Shown here one piece after another: positions 61,992-64,000 of a stretch of 64,000 nt of DNA (the stretch's first letter is position 1; each line of letters starts with the position of its first letter). A program made the position numbers and the translations under genes. The stretch covers positions 108,880,077 to 108,944,076 of the forward strand of contig OW240918.1 in assembly GCA_933207985.1 (NCBI GenBank), written 5' to 3'. This DNA comes from Pelobates cultripes. Lineage: Eukaryota > Chordata > Amphibia > Anura > Pelobatidae. A model generated the notes under the pieces. It was not told the origin of the DNA and did not search any database. It saw only the letters and a program-made list of their open reading frames with translations.

Positions 61992-62966
61992 TCACTTATC
62001 TGTAGCCTGTGTTTCCCAGACGGAGGTTACTTTCATTGGTACCGTCTCTGGTGATCTTGCATTGTCCGCTGTGTCTATTACTGGTATGTTCCATTCCGCC
62101 AAGGCCTTTTTTCTGTCATCCGGGTTGAGAAGATGCTTTTCAGTGCGATTTCTTCTAATTATGAGACGTGTCGGGAAATCCCATTTGTAGGGTATATCTG
62201 CCGCTCTCAGAGCTTTGGTTATAGGCATAAAGCTCCCCCGTGCATTGAGTGTGGTTGCTGAGAGATCGGTATACAATTGGATTTTGCTATATGCTTCTGG
62301 CAGATTAGGATGTTTCCTGGAAGCCGACATTATAGTTTGTTTAGTAGTATTGTAATGAATTCTTGTTATGGTGTCTCTCGGTGTGGATGTTGGGAGATGT
62401 CTGGGTCTTGGTAGTCTGTGGGTTCTATCTAGTAGCAATGCTGGGTCTTAGAGATCAGGTGCCAGAAGATGGAAAAGTGTTGTGACATATTTTCCCAGGT
62501 CGTTGGGGCCGACATCTTCCGGGATGCCGCGTATGCGCACGTTATTTTGACGGTCCCTATCCTCGTGGTGTGCAAGTTTAGTAACGATAAAGGATAGTTT
62601 GGCTTCTATATTTTCGTAGGCCGCAGCCACATTATTATGTGCATTAATAAGCTCTTCAGTTTTGTTTTCGAGATAATCCATTCTATCTCCCAGCGCTTTG
62701 ACATCTGCTCTTATTTCTCTAGCCAATTTGGCAAAGTCTGCCTGTAGGGATGTCTGTAAGCCATTCAGCATTTTTTGTATCGCTGATTCTGTGGCTGGAA
62801 GTTCTTTATTTGATATGGAGGTGAAATCACTTCTGTCGGAACTTGAAGCTGGTGAGACTGTTCCGTTGGCGCCATCTTGTGTGCAGCGTGGTGGCGAGGC
62901 CATAGCTGCAACTTGCAGTGAAGGTGTTTCTTTCGCCTTGCTTTTTTTCGTGGAGCGTTGTGCCAT
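61992..62966 (-). pseudogene. L1 ORF1 with a single in-frame stop
   Basis: ORF1 proteins of the L1 group are RNA-binding chaperones that form trimers. 325 codons from ATG 62,966 to the stop at 61,992-61,994, in one frame, with one internal stop at codon 173 (62,448-62,450). N-terminal basic region (RSTKKSKAKE) and Ser-rich segment; coiled coil at about residues 60-120 (DYLENKTEELINAHNNVAAA); RRM start HEDRDRQNNVRIRGIPED near residues 138-155. After the stop the C-terminal domain is intact: DRTHRLPRPRHLP, then KIQLYTDLSATTLNARGSF and ADIPYKWDFPTRL. Apart from the single stop, nothing is broken, so ORF1 decayed less than ORF2. Confidence 0.85.
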
Positions 62967-63286
62967 GGTGTCCTGACAGTGTCCTGGTCAGCAGGATATG
63001 GGTAGTCTTCTCGATAAAAGCTATTATATTTGCTGTTTTAGGGTACTCTCTCCCGGAGCCGATCGCTCACACGTCCGTCAATAGACATTGAAGTGATTGG
63101 TACAATGCTAACGAGAAAAAAAAACTACATACATATAATCAGATTATAATATAATGACTTAATATGTAAACATTGCTAAATTTTAGGGTGATACCGATTT
63201 TCCCATCCTGGTACCTACAACATTTTGATGGGAACCTGTAACAGAAGGCTTGTGAAAATGTAGGTTCCACCTTTCTATTTTGTCAA
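62967..63286 (-). other. Probable L1 5' UTR and flank
   Basis: No repeat end is visible. G/C-rich sequence (CCCGGAGCCGATCGCTCACACG at about 63,054-63,075, seen on the plus strand) suggests at least part is 5' UTR. Confidence 0.4.
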
Positions 63287-64000
63287 TAGTGATGTACCGA
63301 ACGGTTCGCTGGCGAACGGTTCCTGGCGAACATAGCATGTTCGCGTTCGCCACGGCGGGCGAACATATGCGCGGTTCGACCCGCCCCCTATTCGTCATCA
63401 TTGAGTAAACTTTGACCCTGTACCTCACAGTCAGCAGACACATTCCAGCCAATTAGCAGCACAGCCTCCCTAGCAGACCCTCCCACCTACTGGACAGCAT
63501 CCATTTTAGATTCATTCTCAAGCTGCATGCTTAGTAAGAGGAGGGAAAGTGTAGCTGCTGTTCATAAGATAGGGAAAAGCATAGCTAGGTTAGGGATAAG
63601 GGTATGCTTTTTTTGGATTTTTTTTTTCTATGTAATGTAAATGCACTTAGTTGTCTGCCACTGCTGCCAGCTTCTGTGTCAGGCTCACAGTGCCCATTTC
63701 CCCAGTCAGTGCCACCAATTACATCTGGTGTCACAATAGCTTGGATTTAAAAACAAAAAACTTTTTTCACTGTTATAGATTGAATAGCAGTCATTTGTCT
63801 GCCACTGCTGCCAGCTTCTGTGTCAGGCTCACAGTGCATACTGTGCCCATTTCCCCAGTCAGTGCCACCAATTACATCTGGTGTCACAATAGCTTGGATT
63901 TAAAAACAAAAAACTTTTTTTACTGTTATAGATTGAATAGCAGTCAGTGTCCTTAAAGCGGGTGTGTTACGCTAACAGTGGATCTGTGACAAGAGTGCCA
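63287..64000 (+). mobile_element. hAT element with internal tandem repeats, truncated by window edge
   Basis: Starts TAGTGATGTACCGAACGGTTCGC, matching the TIR of the MITE at 7,215-7,424; the inner sequence TCATCATTGAGTAAACTTTG to GGACAGCATCCATTTT is the reverse complement of the MITE interior. Then a 144-bp unit (63,651-63,794) is repeated as a 153-bp unit (63,795-63,947) with a 9-bp insertion, and part of a third follows. No transposase visible in the window. Confidence 0.85.

Larger units (their letters stand above)
55446..63000 (-). mobile_element. L1/Tx1-type LINE, near full length, interrupted near 3' end
   Basis: Minus strand: ORF1 at 62,966-61,992, ORF2 from 60,716 to about 55,870, then 3' UTR and poly-A (poly-T at 55,448-55,459). 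An insertion of LTR material at about 55,965-57,615 splits the ORF2 C-terminus. The 5' end is near or beyond 63,000 and is not defined; a hAT element begins at 63,287. Confidence 0.85.

Overview
The window looks like intergenic nuclear DNA of a vertebrate, most likely an anuran amphibian. I infer this from the mix of repeats: a class I (gamma/epsilon-like) endogenous retrovirus, L2, CR1 and L1/Tx1-type LINEs, a Penelope-like element with a GIY-YIG domain, a Tc1 element, hAT elements and many short TTAA-flanked MITEs of types I associate with frog genomes. Species cannot be fixed from the sequence. I recognise no host protein-coding gene, tRNA or rRNA; every coding region I can support belongs to a transposable element and all are broken.

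Layout, left to right. 1-5.9 kb: 3' portion of an endogenous retrovirus, plus strand (gag, pro, truncated pol, env, 3' LTR); its 5' LTR lies outside the window. 7.2 kb: 210-bp hAT MITE with a perfect 8-bp target duplication. 9.2-12.7 kb: minus-strand L2 LINE with endonuclease, reverse transcriptase and a 2A-like motif. 12.7-13.5 kb: G/C-rich repeats and a run of adjacent palindromes. 13.8-17.5 kb: Penelope-like element whose 3' end is present twice in inverted orientation, with a foldback element and a long pyrimidine tract inserted. 18.5-19.1 kb and 21.7-22.3 kb: minisatellites. 22.4-26.1 kb: 1.72-kb tandem duplication joining L1 ORF1 remnants to a long LTR. 26.7-27.4 kb: large inverted repeat. 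28.25-29.86 kb: Tc1 transposon with clear TIRs. 30.2-32.2 kb: cluster of TTAA MITEs. 36.2-40.1 kb: a palindrome followed by three different tandem arrays in a row, the last interrupted by a solo LTR. 45.3-49.2 kb: a CR1 LINE split by an L2 LINE that is itself split by a 1,328-bp solo LTR. 54.4 kb: another solo LTR. 55.4-63.0 kb: minus-strand L1/Tx1-type LINE with ORF1 and ORF2, interrupted near its 3' end by LTR material. 63.3 kb to the edge: a hAT element with internal tandem repeats, of the same family as the 7.2 kb MITE.

The elements do not form one pathway. The biological content is the insertion history (nesting, target duplications, inverted and tandem rearrangements) and a few unusual domain or structural features: a RanBP2-type zinc-finger pattern in the retroviral gag region, a 2A-like motif in the L2 ORF, the palindrome chain at 13.2-13.5 kb, the inverted Penelope arrangement, and a 41-bp ORF1 segment that reappears in the L1 ORF2 region. 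Coordinates of element ends without target duplications are approximate, since no alignment could be run.
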